Assembly: GCF_021353295.2 (NCBI RefSeq)
Contig: NZ_CP120635.1
Span: forward strand, 3,241,501 to 3,305,500
Reading direction: 5' to 3'
Length of the DNA stretch: 64,000 nt
From: Pseudodesulfovibrio thermohalotolerans
Lineage (GTDB): Bacteria > Desulfobacterota > Desulfovibrionia > Desulfovibrionales > Desulfovibrionaceae
Shown piece by piece: positions 55,905-64,000 of the stretch. A program made the translations under genes and the position numbers. The notes beneath the pieces were generated by a model. It made no database searches. It was not told the origin of the DNA and saw nothing but the letters and a program-made list of their open reading frames with translations. Position 1 is the first letter of the stretch, and each line of letters begins with the position of its first letter.

Positions 55905-57578
55905 ATGTTCATAAATAGGAAACATCGCCCCCACATCGGTAAAATACCCGGCGAGGACCGTATGGTCGTCCTGCGGGGGATACGCGTATTTCTGGCGCTT
56001 CTCGCAATCGTCATCCTCATCGTCGCGGGCGGAGGCTCCCTCATCTACCACGTCGAGAAGGACAACTTCCTTGAGCGGCTGCAAATCACGGAAGCCAATT
56101 CCCTGGAGCTGCAACGCGTGTCCATCGAACGCATTCTCGACCGCGTCGTGTCCGACATACTGTTCCTGGCCGAGCAGAACGAACTCATCATGCACCTCGA
56201 CACCGGAAACCGGCGGGCGGTCCTGGACATGGAGCGGGAGTACCTGCACCTTGCGGCCAGCAGGCGGGACTACGACCAGATCCGCTACCTGAACGAACAG
56301 GGCGTGGAGCAGGTCCGCATCAACTTCCGAAACGGGCTGGGCGAAGTCGTCCCCGAAAGCCGCCTGCAAGACAAGGGCGGACGATACTACTTCAAGGAAA
56401 CCTTCGCCCTGAACGAGGGGAACATATTCCTCTCGCCCATGGACCTCAACATCGAACACGGCCGGATCGAGCAGCCCCCGAGACCCATGCTGCGCATCGG
56501 CACGCCCGTGTTCGACACCTACCGGCGCAAGCGGGGCATCGTCCTCATCAACTACAACGCGCAGGACCTCCTGGACACCATCCTCTGGACAGGCACCACC
56601 GCCGAGGGGCTGAGTATGCTCCTCAACTGTCGGGGCTACTGGCTCCTGGGGCCCGACCCGGACGATGAATGGGGGTTCATGTATCCCGACCGGAAAGACG
56701 TCTCCTTCGCCAACAGATTCCCGGCCGAGTGGCAACGCTTCAACTCGGGCGAACAAGGCCAGTTCCTGACCGAAAACGGCCTGTTCACCTTCGTCAGGCT
56801 GCACCCGCTGACCCATATGCAAAAAATCAGCATCAGGATGAATGCCAAGGCGGTGGCGTCCGCCACGGCGGACGCGCCCTCCCCCTACGTCTGGACCCTG
56901 GCCTCCCGGGTGCATCCGGACGTCCTGAACGGGCCCGCGAAAACGCTCAAGCTCAAACTGTTCGCGTTCGGCGGCGCACTCTTCATCATCATGGTATTCG
57001 GCGCGTGGGAATTGGCCATGGCGATCGCCCGGCGTCAGATATACCAAGATCAACTGGTCGAAGCGGCCATGTACGACGCCCTGACCGGCCTGCCCAACCG
57101 CAAGCTTTTCTTCGACAGGCTGGATTCGGCCATGATCGCGGCCGAGCGATACGAACGCAGGCTGGCCCTGGTCTACATCGATCTGGACGGTTTCAAGGAA
57201 GTAAACGACACCAAGGGCCACGACGCGGGCGACGAGCTGCTCAAGCGCGTGAGCGCCCTGCTGACCGGCGCAGTGCGGAAGTCCGACACCGTATCCCGGC
57301 TGGGCGGCGACGAATTCGCCGTCATCCTGGGCCAGGTGACCAACGTGCAGGACGCGGCCCTGGTCGGCGAAAAGATCGTTTCGGAGCTGCGCGCCCCCAT
57401 CGCCCTCACATCGGGTCCCGTGACCATCGGCGCCAGCGTGGGCGTGGCCGTGTTTCCCGAGCATGGCCACTCCGAGGAGGAGCTTATCAAAAAGGCGGAT
57501 CAGGCCATGTACGTCTCAAAGGACAAGGGCAAGAACACCTGCACCCTGGCCGACTCCTCCCGCTGCGCCGACGCCTGA
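55905..57578 (+). CDS. membrane diguanylate cyclase with periplasmic sensor domain
   Basis: This 557-residue protein has a helix at about 27-47, a periplasmic Cache-like sensor of about 300 residues, a second helix at about 350-368 (LFAFGGALFIIMVFGAW), and a GGDEF domain with the intact loop LGGDEF and DALTGLPNRKLFFDRLD. It would make cyclic di-GMP in response to an external ligand. GAGG precedes the ATG at 55905; an internal ATG at 55962 is possible. It ends 16 nt before the converging cobD-cobQ gene. Confidence 0.9.
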   Translation: MFINRKHRPHIGKIPGEDRMVVLRGIRVFLALLAIVILIVAGGGSLIYHVEKDNFLERLQITEANSLELQRVSIERILDRVVSDILFLAEQNELIMHLDTGNRRAVLDMEREYLHLAASRRDYDQIRYLNEQGVEQVRINFRNGLGEVVPESRLQDKGGRYYFKETFALNEGNIFLSPMDLNIEHGRIEQPPRPMLRIGTPVFDTYRRKRGIVLINYNAQDLLDTILWTGTTAEGLSMLLNCRGYWLLGPDPDDEWGFMYPDRKDVSFANRFPAEWQRFNSGEQGQFLTENGLFTFVRLHPLTHMQKISIRMNAKAVASATADAPSPYVWTLASRVHPDVLNGPAKTLKLKLFAFGGALFIIMVFGAWELAMAIARRQIYQDQLVEAAMYDALTGLPNRKLFFDRLDSAMIAAERYERRLALVYIDLDGFKEVNDTKGHDAGDELLKRVSALLTGAVRKSDTVSRLGGDEFAVILGQVTNVQDAALVGEKIVSELRAPIALTSGPVTIGASVGVAVFPEHGHSEEELIKKADQAMYVSKDKGKNTCTLADSSRCADA

Positions 57579-57594
57579 CCCGGCTTTCCCCGGA

Positions 57595-60270
57595 TCAGCC
57601 GTCCCCGCGCCTGAACAGCGAAGCCTGGGCACACCCGCGCGACAACCCCAGCGAACGATAGACGGCGTCCATGTCCACGGCCTCGCGCACCACCGAGGCC
57701 AGATGGTCCAGGGCGTCCTCCAGTCCGAACACGGGCCTGGCGATCTCCAACGGCGACAACCCCTTGTCCATGCGCAACTGGTCCACGAACCAACGGCGGA
57801 AGCCGTCGGCGTCAAAGAGGCCGTGCAGGTAGGTGCCGAGCACCCGGCCGTCCGGGCGCATATAGCCCAGCGGTTCGCCGGAACCGTCGCGCATGGCCAC
57901 GCGCAACTCCTCGGACAGCGGCTCGGTGCGGCCGTGATGAATCTCGTAGCCGTGTACAGCCAGTCCCGAGGCGGAATGCGTCCCGGACGTACGCGTCAGG
58001 GTCTTTTCCGGCGACAGGGTGGTCTGCACGGGCAGAAGATCGAAACCCTCCACGCGGGTGGTCTCGGACTCCAGCCCGTAGGGATCGTCCACAGTCCGGC
58101 CCAACATCTGGAACCCGCCGCAGATGCCGACGATACGCGTCCGGCCCCCGGCCAGCCCACGCAACGCCGCGGCCATGCCCGTGCCCTTGAGAGCGCGCAT
58201 GTCCGGCACGGTGGACTTGGAGCCGGGGATTATCACCGCGTCGGGCGTGCCCACGTCGATGGCGTCGGACACCACGCGAACGCGCACGTCCGGTTCGGCG
58301 TGCAGCGGGTCGATATCGTTGAAATTCGAGATGCGCGGCAGGTCCAGAACCACGATGTCCACGCACTGGTCCTCGGGGAGTTTGTCGCCCTCGGGACGGA
58401 ACCCTTCCTTGAACGAAACCGAATCCTCCTCGGGCAGTCCCAGGGAATGGATGTACGGCACCGTGCCGAGCACCGGCTTGCCCGTGCGCTCGAACATCTG
58501 GCTGAAAGCCGGGTCGAGCAGCGAGGCGTCGCCCCGGAAACGGTTGATGACGTAGCCCTCCACCAGGCTGCGCTCCCCGGGCGTGAGCAGGCTCATGGTC
58601 CCGACGATGGAGGCGAACACACCGCCCCGGTCGATATCCCCGGTGAGCAGGACCCGGGCCTCGGCGTACTGAGCCATGGCCATGTTGACGATATCGTGGT
58701 GTTTAAGGTTGACCTCGGCAGGGCTGCCCGCCCCTTCCAGGACCATGACGTCGTGCTCGTTGGCCAGGGAGTCGTAGGCGGCCTTGACCGCCTCCCAGGC
58801 GCGCGGCTTGTATTCCACGTACTCGCGCACGGCCATGTTGCCCACGGGGCGTCCCATAACGATGACCTGGGAGCCGGTGTCCGAACCGGGCTTGAGCAGC
58901 ACCGGATTCATGCGCACATCGGGATTGAGTCGGCAGGCCATGGCCTGGGTCACCTGGGCGCGCCCCATCTCGCCGCCCTTGTCGGTGACAAAGGAGTTGA
59001 GGGACATGTTCTGGGCCTTGAACGGGGCCACATTGTAGCCGTCCTGAAGAAATATGCGGCAAAAGGCAGCGGCCAGCACGGACTTGCCCGCGTTGGAGCT
59101 GGTTCCCTGGATCATCAGGGCGGGCGTCCTGCGGGTCCGCCGGACCACCGGGCCGCGCGCCGTGCCCGCCACGACCTCCATGGCCCGGACCAGCTTCTCG
59201 TTGTCCTCGCGACTGCGCACGGCCACCCGGAACCAACAATCGTCCAGGCCGGTATAGTTGCCGCACAACCGGATGCCTATGCGGTGCTCCATGAGCAGCC
59301 GCTCCTGCAACCGGGTCGCGTCCTGCCCCACCCTGTCCATGCGGCACAGGAGATAGTTGGCCGAGCCGGGCATGACCTTGATACCGGGCACCTGGCGCAG
59401 GCCCGAGGCCAGCTCCTCGCGCAGCAGCTTCGTCCGCTCGCGGGTCTCCTCAAGATAGGCCGTGTCCCTGAGGCACCGCTCGCCCACCTTCTGGGCCAGT
59501 CCGTTCACGGACCAGGAGGGCATGGACCGGCGGATGCGCAGGATCATGTCCGGGTCGGCAAAGGCGAGGCCGAGCCGCAGGCCCGGGATGGCGTAGGTCT
59601 TGGTCAGGGAGAGGACGGTAATGACGTTTGACGGCCGGTCGCGGGTCAGCCGATCGGCGTCTCCGGGCAGGAATTCGGCGAACGATTCGTCCACCACGAA
59701 GACGGACCGGGGAAACATGGCCGCCACCTCGCGCACGTCGGCGGCGGACACCAGGCTCCCGGAAGGATTGTTCGGGCTGCACAGAAACACCAGCGAAGGC
59801 GTGGTCAACAGCGGGCCCATGGCCGGGAAGTCCACCTTGAAATCGTCGGTCAGCAGCGGCTCCTCAACGGGCAGCCCATGGGCCTTGCAGGACCTGGCGT
59901 AGTCCACATAGGTGGGCGAGGGGATGATCGCCCGGCGGAACCCCTTGAGCCCCGCCACGGCGAAAAGCAGCTCGGACGCGCCGTTGCCCGCCACGACCTG
60001 GGTGGGCCACACCTTGTACCGCTCGGCCGCGGCCATGACGAGCCCGGTGCTGTCCGGGTCGGGGTAGGAGTCCACGTCCTGAAGCGCCTGGCCGACCACC
60101 TGCCCGAGCCACTGCGGCGGCCCCATCGGGTTCACGTTGGCCGAAAAATCGAGGATATCGTCCGGCGAGCACCCGGCCGCCTCGGCCATGCGCCGCCGGT
60201 TCCCCCCGTGAGCGAACCGCCGCTCGTCCAAGACTTCCGATATCCCTTCGAAAACATTCTGCTTTATCAT
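57595..60270 (-). CDS. CobD-CobQ fusion: threonine-phosphate decarboxylase / cobyric acid synthase
   Basis: This 891-residue protein joins two cobalamin enzymes. Residues 1-370 are a PLP aminotransferase-fold CobD ([18 protein letters not shown]-Lys224 in [12 protein letters not shown]). Residues 383-891 are CobQ, with a P-loop-like [19 protein letters not shown], and glutamine-amidotransferase Cys717 in [11 protein letters not shown]. Both halves look complete. The ATG at 60268-60270 is chosen over an adjacent GTG because of spacing from GGAAG. Confidence 0.93.
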   Translation of the reverse strand: MIKQNVFEGISEVLDERRFAHGGNRRRMAEAAGCSPDDILDFSANVNPMGPPQWLGQVVGQALQDVDSYPDPDSTGLVMAAAERYKVWPTQVVAGNGASELLFAVAGLKGFRRAIIPSPTYVDYARSCKAHGLPVEEPLLTDDFKVDFPAMGPLLTTPSLVFLCSPNNPSGSLVSAADVREVAAMFPRSVFVVDESFAEFLPGDADRLTRDRPSNVITVLSLTKTYAIPGLRLGLAFADPDMILRIRRSMPSWSVNGLAQKVGERCLRDTAYLEETRERTKLLREELASGLRQVPGIKVMPGSANYLLCRMDRVGQDATRLQERLLMEHRIGIRLCGNYTGLDDCWFRVAVRSREDNEKLVRAMEVVAGTARGPVVRRTRRTPALMIQGTSSNAGKSVLAAAFCRIFLQDGYNVAPFKAQNMSLNSFVTDKGGEMGRAQVTQAMACRLNPDVRMNPVLLKPGSDTGSQVIVMGRPVGNMAVREYVEYKPRAWEAVKAAYDSLANEHDVMVLEGAGSPAEVNLKHHDIVNMAMAQYAEARVLLTGDIDRGGVFASIVGTMSLLTPGERSLVEGYVINRFRGDASLLDPAFSQMFERTGKPVLGTVPYIHSLGLPEEDSVSFKEGFRPEGDKLPEDQCVDIVVLDLPRISNFNDIDPLHAEPDVRVRVVSDAIDVGTPDAVIIPGSKSTVPDMRALKGTGMAAALRGLAGGRTRIVGICGGFQMLGRTVDDPYGLESETTRVEGFDLLPVQTTLSPEKTLTRTSGTHSASGLAVHGYEIHHGRTEPLSEELRVAMRDGSGEPLGYMRPDGRVLGTYLHGLFDADGFRRWFVDQLRMDKGLSPLEIARPVFGLEDALDHLASVVREAVDMDAVYRSLGLSRGCAQASLFRRGDG

Positions 60271-60298
60271 CACACTTCCGGCGTCTGCCCGTAGGCTT

Positions 60299-60321
60299 AA
60301 AAAAGATCAAGAATTTTGATC
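60299..60321 (-). promoter_or_regulatory. weak terminator-like hairpin upstream of cobD-cobQ
   Basis: On the minus strand GATCAA-AATTC-TTGATC is followed by six T, about 30 nt before the fusion gene. It could be an attenuator. No cobalamin riboswitch motif was recognised upstream. Confidence 0.35.
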
Positions 60322-60499
60322 GGAATACGCGCAAAGCGGTCGGGTGTCCACTTGCAAAGGAAAGCGGCCCGCCGCCTCCTTTCCATCGTTTCCAACTGGA
60401 AAACTCCCCCGTTTTATGCAACCCTTCATAAACTTGCCGTCTCGCTTCCGAAGGCGGCCCGAACCCGACACAACCTCATCGCCGAGACGGAGAATCATC

Positions 60500-62524
60500 A
60501 TGTGGAAGCGCGCGGTTTGCACCAAGGACTGTCCCGACACCTGCGGCCTGCTTGTCCAAGTCGAGGACGGCAGGATCATCCGGGTCAAGGGCGACCCCGA
60601 CCATCCCTACACCCAGGGGTTCATCTGCAAAAAGGGAGCGCGGTTCCCGGAACACGTGCACGGCGCGGCGCGGCTGACCGAACCGCTCAGGCGCACCGGC
60701 CCCAAGGGAAGCGGCGAGTTCGAGCCCGTCACCTGGGACGAAGCCCTGGACGAAGTGGCCGCCAACATCCGGCGCGTGGCGGACGAGTTCGGCCCCGAGG
60801 CCGTGCTGCCCTACTCCTATGCGGGGCACATGGGACTGGTCCATCGCCACTCGGGCGACGCGTTCTTCAACAAGCTCGGGGCGAGCCGCCTGGACGCGAC
60901 CATCTGCGGCCCGGCGGCCACGGCGGGCTTCAAGGCCAGCCTCGGCTCCGGCCCGAGCACCGAGATCCAGGAAGCCGCCAAGTCCGACTTCATCATCATC
61001 TGGGGCAACAACACCCTGGTGACCAACGTACACGCCTGGCCCCACTTCCTCCGCGCCCGCAAGAACGGAGCGAAGATCGTGGTCATCGACCCGTACCGCA
61101 ACCCCACGGCCAACGAGGCGGACCGCCACCTGATGCTCCGCCCCGGCACGGACGCGGCCCTGGCGCTCGCCGTCATGCACGTGCTCATCGACGAGGACAT
61201 GCTCGACCACGACTTCATCGCGACGCGCACCATCGGCTTTGACCGGCTCAAGGAACGCGTCATCGACTGGCCCCCGGCCCGCGCCGCCGAGATCTGCGGC
61301 CTGCGGGAAACGGAAATCCGCGATCTGGCCCGCGCCTACGGCACCGCGCGCGCCCCGTACATCCGCTCAGGCTGGGGCCCGGCCCGGCAACTGGCGGGCG
61401 GCATGGCCATGCGGACCATCTCCCTGCTCCCGGCCCTGGTCAACGCCTTCGCCAAACCGGGCGGCGGCATCACCCGTTCCCTTGGCGGCGCGCCGGGCAA
61501 GGCCGCATCCCTGCTCCGTCCCGACCTGCGCCCGGAAGGCACGCGTACCGTGAACATGGTCCGCCTTGGCCACGCCCTGACCGAACTTTCCGACCCGCCG
61601 ATCAAGCTGCTCTACAACTATCTTTCCAACCCCGCCGCCGTGGCCCCGCAATCGGCGCAAGTCATGGCCGGGCTCGCCCGCGAAGACCTGTTCACCGTGG
61701 TCCAGGAGATGTACATGACCGACACCGCCAGGTTCGCGGACATCATCCTGCCGGGCGCGAGCTTCCTGGAGACGGGCGACATCTACCGCTGCTACGGGCA
61801 CAACCATATCCAAATCGCGCGGCCCGTGATCGCACCGGTGGGTCAGGCCCGCCCCATCCTGGACACCTTCCAGGCCTTGGCGGCGCGGCTGGGCTTCGAC
61901 GAGGAGGTCTTCTCCCTGACCGAGGAGCAGTGCATCGAACGCATCCTCGCCGAATCCGCCGACTCCCCCTTCATGGACGGCGTGGACCTCGACGCATTGC
62001 GCCGGGGCGAACCCGTCCGCCTGAACATCCCGGCCAACCCCTTTGAGCACGGATTCAAAACCGCGTCCGGCAAGGTGGAGTTCTACTCCCAATCCATGGC
62101 GGACCAGGGCCTCGATCCCCTGCCCGACGGCACGCCCGTGCGCGACCCCGAAGGCGGCGACGCCTACCCGCTGGAGTGCATCACCCCGCCCCACCCCCTG
62201 CTGCTCAACTCCGCCTTCAACGAGATCGAATCCATCCGCGAAAGAACCGGCGGCCCCAAGGTGCTCATCCACCCCGATACCGCCAAGACGCGGGGCATCG
62301 AACAGGGCATGGCCGTCCGGGTCTTCAACGGGCGCGGCCAGATCACCGCCCTGGCCGAAGTGACCGAGGACACCCGCCCGGACCTGCTCGTGATCGAGGG
62401 GCTACACTGGCCGAACACCCGGCCCGGCGCGGGCTCCAACCAGCTCACCAGCCAGCGCATCACGGACATGGGCAACACCTGCGCGTTCCACTGCAACAAG
62501 GCGGAGGTGGAACCGCTCGAATAG
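60500..62524 (+). CDS. molybdopterin-dependent oxidoreductase (DMSO reductase family)
   Basis: This 674-residue catalytic subunit has an N-terminal [4Fe-4S] motif with Cys7, Cys11, Cys15 and Cys43, and a probable Mo/W-ligand Cys136 (TICGPAATAG), encoded by TGC rather than TGA. It lacks a twin-arginine signal, so it is cytoplasmic. Substrate is unknown; formate dehydrogenase-like and other family members are possible. No partner Fe-S or membrane subunit is adjacent. GGAG lies 7 nt before the ATG at 60500. Confidence 0.9.
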   Translation: MWKRAVCTKDCPDTCGLLVQVEDGRIIRVKGDPDHPYTQGFICKKGARFPEHVHGAARLTEPLRRTGPKGSGEFEPVTWDEALDEVAANIRRVADEFGPEAVLPYSYAGHMGLVHRHSGDAFFNKLGASRLDATICGPAATAGFKASLGSGPSTEIQEAAKSDFIIIWGNNTLVTNVHAWPHFLRARKNGAKIVVIDPYRNPTANEADRHLMLRPGTDAALALAVMHVLIDEDMLDHDFIATRTIGFDRLKERVIDWPPARAAEICGLRETEIRDLARAYGTARAPYIRSGWGPARQLAGGMAMRTISLLPALVNAFAKPGGGITRSLGGAPGKAASLLRPDLRPEGTRTVNMVRLGHALTELSDPPIKLLYNYLSNPAAVAPQSAQVMAGLAREDLFTVVQEMYMTDTARFADIILPGASFLETGDIYRCYGHNHIQIARPVIAPVGQARPILDTFQALAARLGFDEEVFSLTEEQCIERILAESADSPFMDGVDLDALRRGEPVRLNIPANPFEHGFKTASGKVEFYSQSMADQGLDPLPDGTPVRDPEGGDAYPLECITPPHPLLLNSAFNEIESIRERTGGPKVLIHPDTAKTRGIEQGMAVRVFNGRGQITALAEVTEDTRPDLLVIEGLHWPNTRPGAGSNQLTSQRITDMGNTCAFHCNKAEVEPLE

Positions 62525-62626
62525 GACCGGAGGACGGAAGCCCCCTCGCCAAGGACGTTGCTTTTCCCGGAGAGGCGGGCTAACAGGCTGCATTGCCGGA
62601 TTTGCCAGACGGAAACAGGTCACCAA

Positions 62627-63892
62627 ATGCGAACACTCTGCGCCCTCACCCTCTTTCTTTTACTCCTGCCGTCCTTTGCCTCGGCCGAGGAACAGCCGTA
62701 CCCTTTCGACGACCCGTACCGGGCCACGGTCCTGGGCACGCCCGCGAAGCTGCGCTACCAGTTCGCTGCCCCGGTCCTGCCCGACGTCCGGGCCATCCGC
62801 ATCGAGGGCCGCAATGTCCCGGAAGTCTTCGAATACAGCCGGGACATGAACTTCTCCACGGCCCTTCAGGACCACGCGGCCCCGCTCATCTTCATCATCG
62901 CGGGCACCGGCGCGGAACACAACTCCGGCAAGATGTTGTTTCTCACCGAGGTGTTTTACGAGGCGGGCTATCATGTGGTCGCCCTGTCCTCGCCCACGCA
63001 CATGAATTTCGTGGTCAGCGCGTCCACCCACGGCGTGGCCGGATACGTCCCCTTCGACGTGGACGACCTGAACCGGGTCATGGGCTGGATCAGGGAGGAA
63101 CTGGCCAAGGAGTGCGAGATCACCGGCTACAGCCTGGCGGGCTACAGCCTGGGAGCCCTGCACGCGGCCTTTCTGGCCAAGCGGGATGAGGAGACGCGCG
63201 AATTCGGCTTCCGGAAAGTGGTCATGATAAACCCGCCCGTATCCCTGTACCGCTCAGTCAAACGCCTGGACTCCTGGCTGACCGAGGAAAACCTGGGCCG
63301 AACCTCGGTACACAACGAGATCGCGGGGTTCATCGACAGGTTTTCCGACTACTACCTTCACGCCGAAGTTACCGACCTGGACGACGATTTTCTCTACGAC
63401 ATGATTACGGACATCAACCTGGACCGGCGCGACTTCAAGACCCTGATCGGAGCAGCCTTCCGCGTTTCCTCCGCGTCCATGATCTTCTCCTCGGACGTCT
63501 GCCTGCGGGCCGGATACCTGGTCCCGCCCGGCCACTATCCGCTCAGGACGGCCTCGCCGCTCCTGGGCTACGCGCGGCAGGCCTTCGACATCTCCTTCGA
63601 AGACTACCTGAACGAATTCCTGCTGCCCTACCTGCGCTACAACGACCCCACCGCCACCCGGTCCGGCGTGCTTGAGCGGTCGAGCCTGGAATTCATCCGC
63701 GACTGGCTCGCCGAAACGCCCAAGGTCGTGGTGGCGGGCACCCGGGACGACGTCATCCTGGACGCGGCGGACGTGCGTTTTCTGGAAACGGTTTTCGGCG
63801 AACGGGCGCATTTGTTCGAGCACGGCGGCCACTGCGGCAACATGATGCACCCGGCGTTCGTCCGGACGCTGAAGGAACTGGTGCAACAATGA
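62627..63892 (+). CDS. secreted alpha/beta-hydrolase
   Basis: This 421-residue protein has a signal peptide (MRTLCALTLFLLLLPSFASA) and an alpha/beta-hydrolase core with nucleophile elbow GYSLGA and a late acid/His region (GTRDDVILDAADVRF, EHGGHCGNM). The substrate is unknown; lipid-related hydrolysis is possible. Its stop overlaps the next start (ATGA). Confidence 0.8.
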   Translation: MRTLCALTLFLLLLPSFASAEEQPYPFDDPYRATVLGTPAKLRYQFAAPVLPDVRAIRIEGRNVPEVFEYSRDMNFSTALQDHAAPLIFIIAGTGAEHNSGKMLFLTEVFYEAGYHVVALSSPTHMNFVVSASTHGVAGYVPFDVDDLNRVMGWIREELAKECEITGYSLAGYSLGALHAAFLAKRDEETREFGFRKVVMINPPVSLYRSVKRLDSWLTEENLGRTSVHNEIAGFIDRFSDYYLHAEVTDLDDDFLYDMITDINLDRRDFKTLIGAAFRVSSASMIFSSDVCLRAGYLVPPGHYPLRTASPLLGYARQAFDISFEDYLNEFLLPYLRYNDPTATRSGVLERSSLEFIRDWLAETPKVVVAGTRDDVILDAADVRFLETVFGERAHLFEHGGHCGNMMHPAFVRTLKELVQQ

Positions 63893-64000
63893 GCTTGCGC
63901 GTGTTTTCCCTGTTCCTCCCGGCCGTCCTGGTCCTGACGATCATGAGCGGCTGCGGCCCCAAGGTCGTGGACGTGACCGATCCGCAGGCTGGCCTTGAGC
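63889..64000 (+). CDS. lipoprotein, truncated by window edge
   Basis: Only 37 residues are visible. They form a lipoprotein signal with lipobox-like MSGCGPK. A MlaA/VacJ lipoprotein often follows such a hydrolase gene in this group (from memory), but the visible part cannot confirm it. The start overlaps the previous stop. Confidence 0.75.
   Translation, partial: MSLRVFSLFLPAVLVLTIMSGCGPKVVDVTDPQAGLE

Noticed and set aside
60274..60499. Cobalamin riboswitch upstream of the cobD-cobQ fusion
   Set aside because: No B12-box-like sequence or the conserved core was recognised. The same applies upstream of cobT (41461-41612).
60906..60908. Selenocysteine in the molybdopterin oxidoreductase
   Set aside because: The probable metal-ligand codon is TGC (Cys136), and there is no in-frame TGA in the gene.

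Overview
The window looks like chromosome of a GC-rich sulfate-reducing Desulfovibrionales-type deltaproteobacterium, perhaps close to Pseudodesulfovibrio (inference). The signs are the gene order rpmB / DUF177-rpmF-plsX-fabH-fabG-acpP-fabF / glyA, a CobD-CobQ fusion, ZraP/ZraSR-type sigma-54 genes, and a selenocysteine-containing HesB/IscA-type protein. No tRNA, rRNA, CRISPR array, insertion sequence or prophage was seen. Most genes are intact and tightly packed.

Layout. 1-6.5 kb (minus strand): start of glyA, then the fatty-acid/phospholipid operon from a good sigma-70 promoter at 6527-6554. 6.7-13.9 kb: rpmB, a SHOCT membrane protein under a sigma-54 promoter, gltX, a NifU-type Fe-S scaffold, an HDOD protein, an OprD-like porin, a metallo-beta-lactamase-fold hydrolase and an unknown gene. 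14-19 kb: a ZraSR-like stress system made of a ZraP/Spy-like chaperone (sigma-54 promoter), a DUF4405 membrane protein, a histidine kinase and an NtrC-type regulator. The SHOCT gene and the chaperone gene carry matching sigma-54 promoters with repeated TGCAC half-sites upstream, which suggests one small regulon.

19-29 kb: dCMP deaminase, ribD, two orphan periplasmic binding proteins and ribE face ribBA-ribH-nusB-leuS. 29-36 kb: a GGDEF protein, a glycosyltransferase, lptE-holA-radC-acyP, and lon. 36-44.7 kb: two TPR paralogues, an FmdB-type zinc ribbon, hemC, cobT, a WcbI-like protein, and pyrR with a divergent shikimate-kinase-family gene and a YkgJ-type protein.

44.8-45.9 kb is the most interesting part. 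Two tandem A-type Fe-S carrier (IscA/HesB) genes lie here. The first has an in-frame TGA at codon 33, exactly where its neighbour has the conserved first iron-sulfur cysteine. A 5-bp hairpin with a UGGAU loop sits 20 nt after the TGA, as expected for a bacterial SECIS, and it is absent from the cysteine paralogue. A standard gene caller would miss this gene or truncate it.

46-55.6 kb: a branched-chain-amino-acid-type ABC transporter (livG, livH, livM, livK, livF) interleaved with two acyl/aryl-CoA ligases and next to a CBS-ACT sensor protein. This is probably an uptake and activation module for an organic acid. 55.9-64 kb: a membrane GGDEF protein, the CobD-CobQ fusion, a molybdopterin oxidoreductase, a secreted alpha/beta-hydrolase and the start of a lipoprotein gene.
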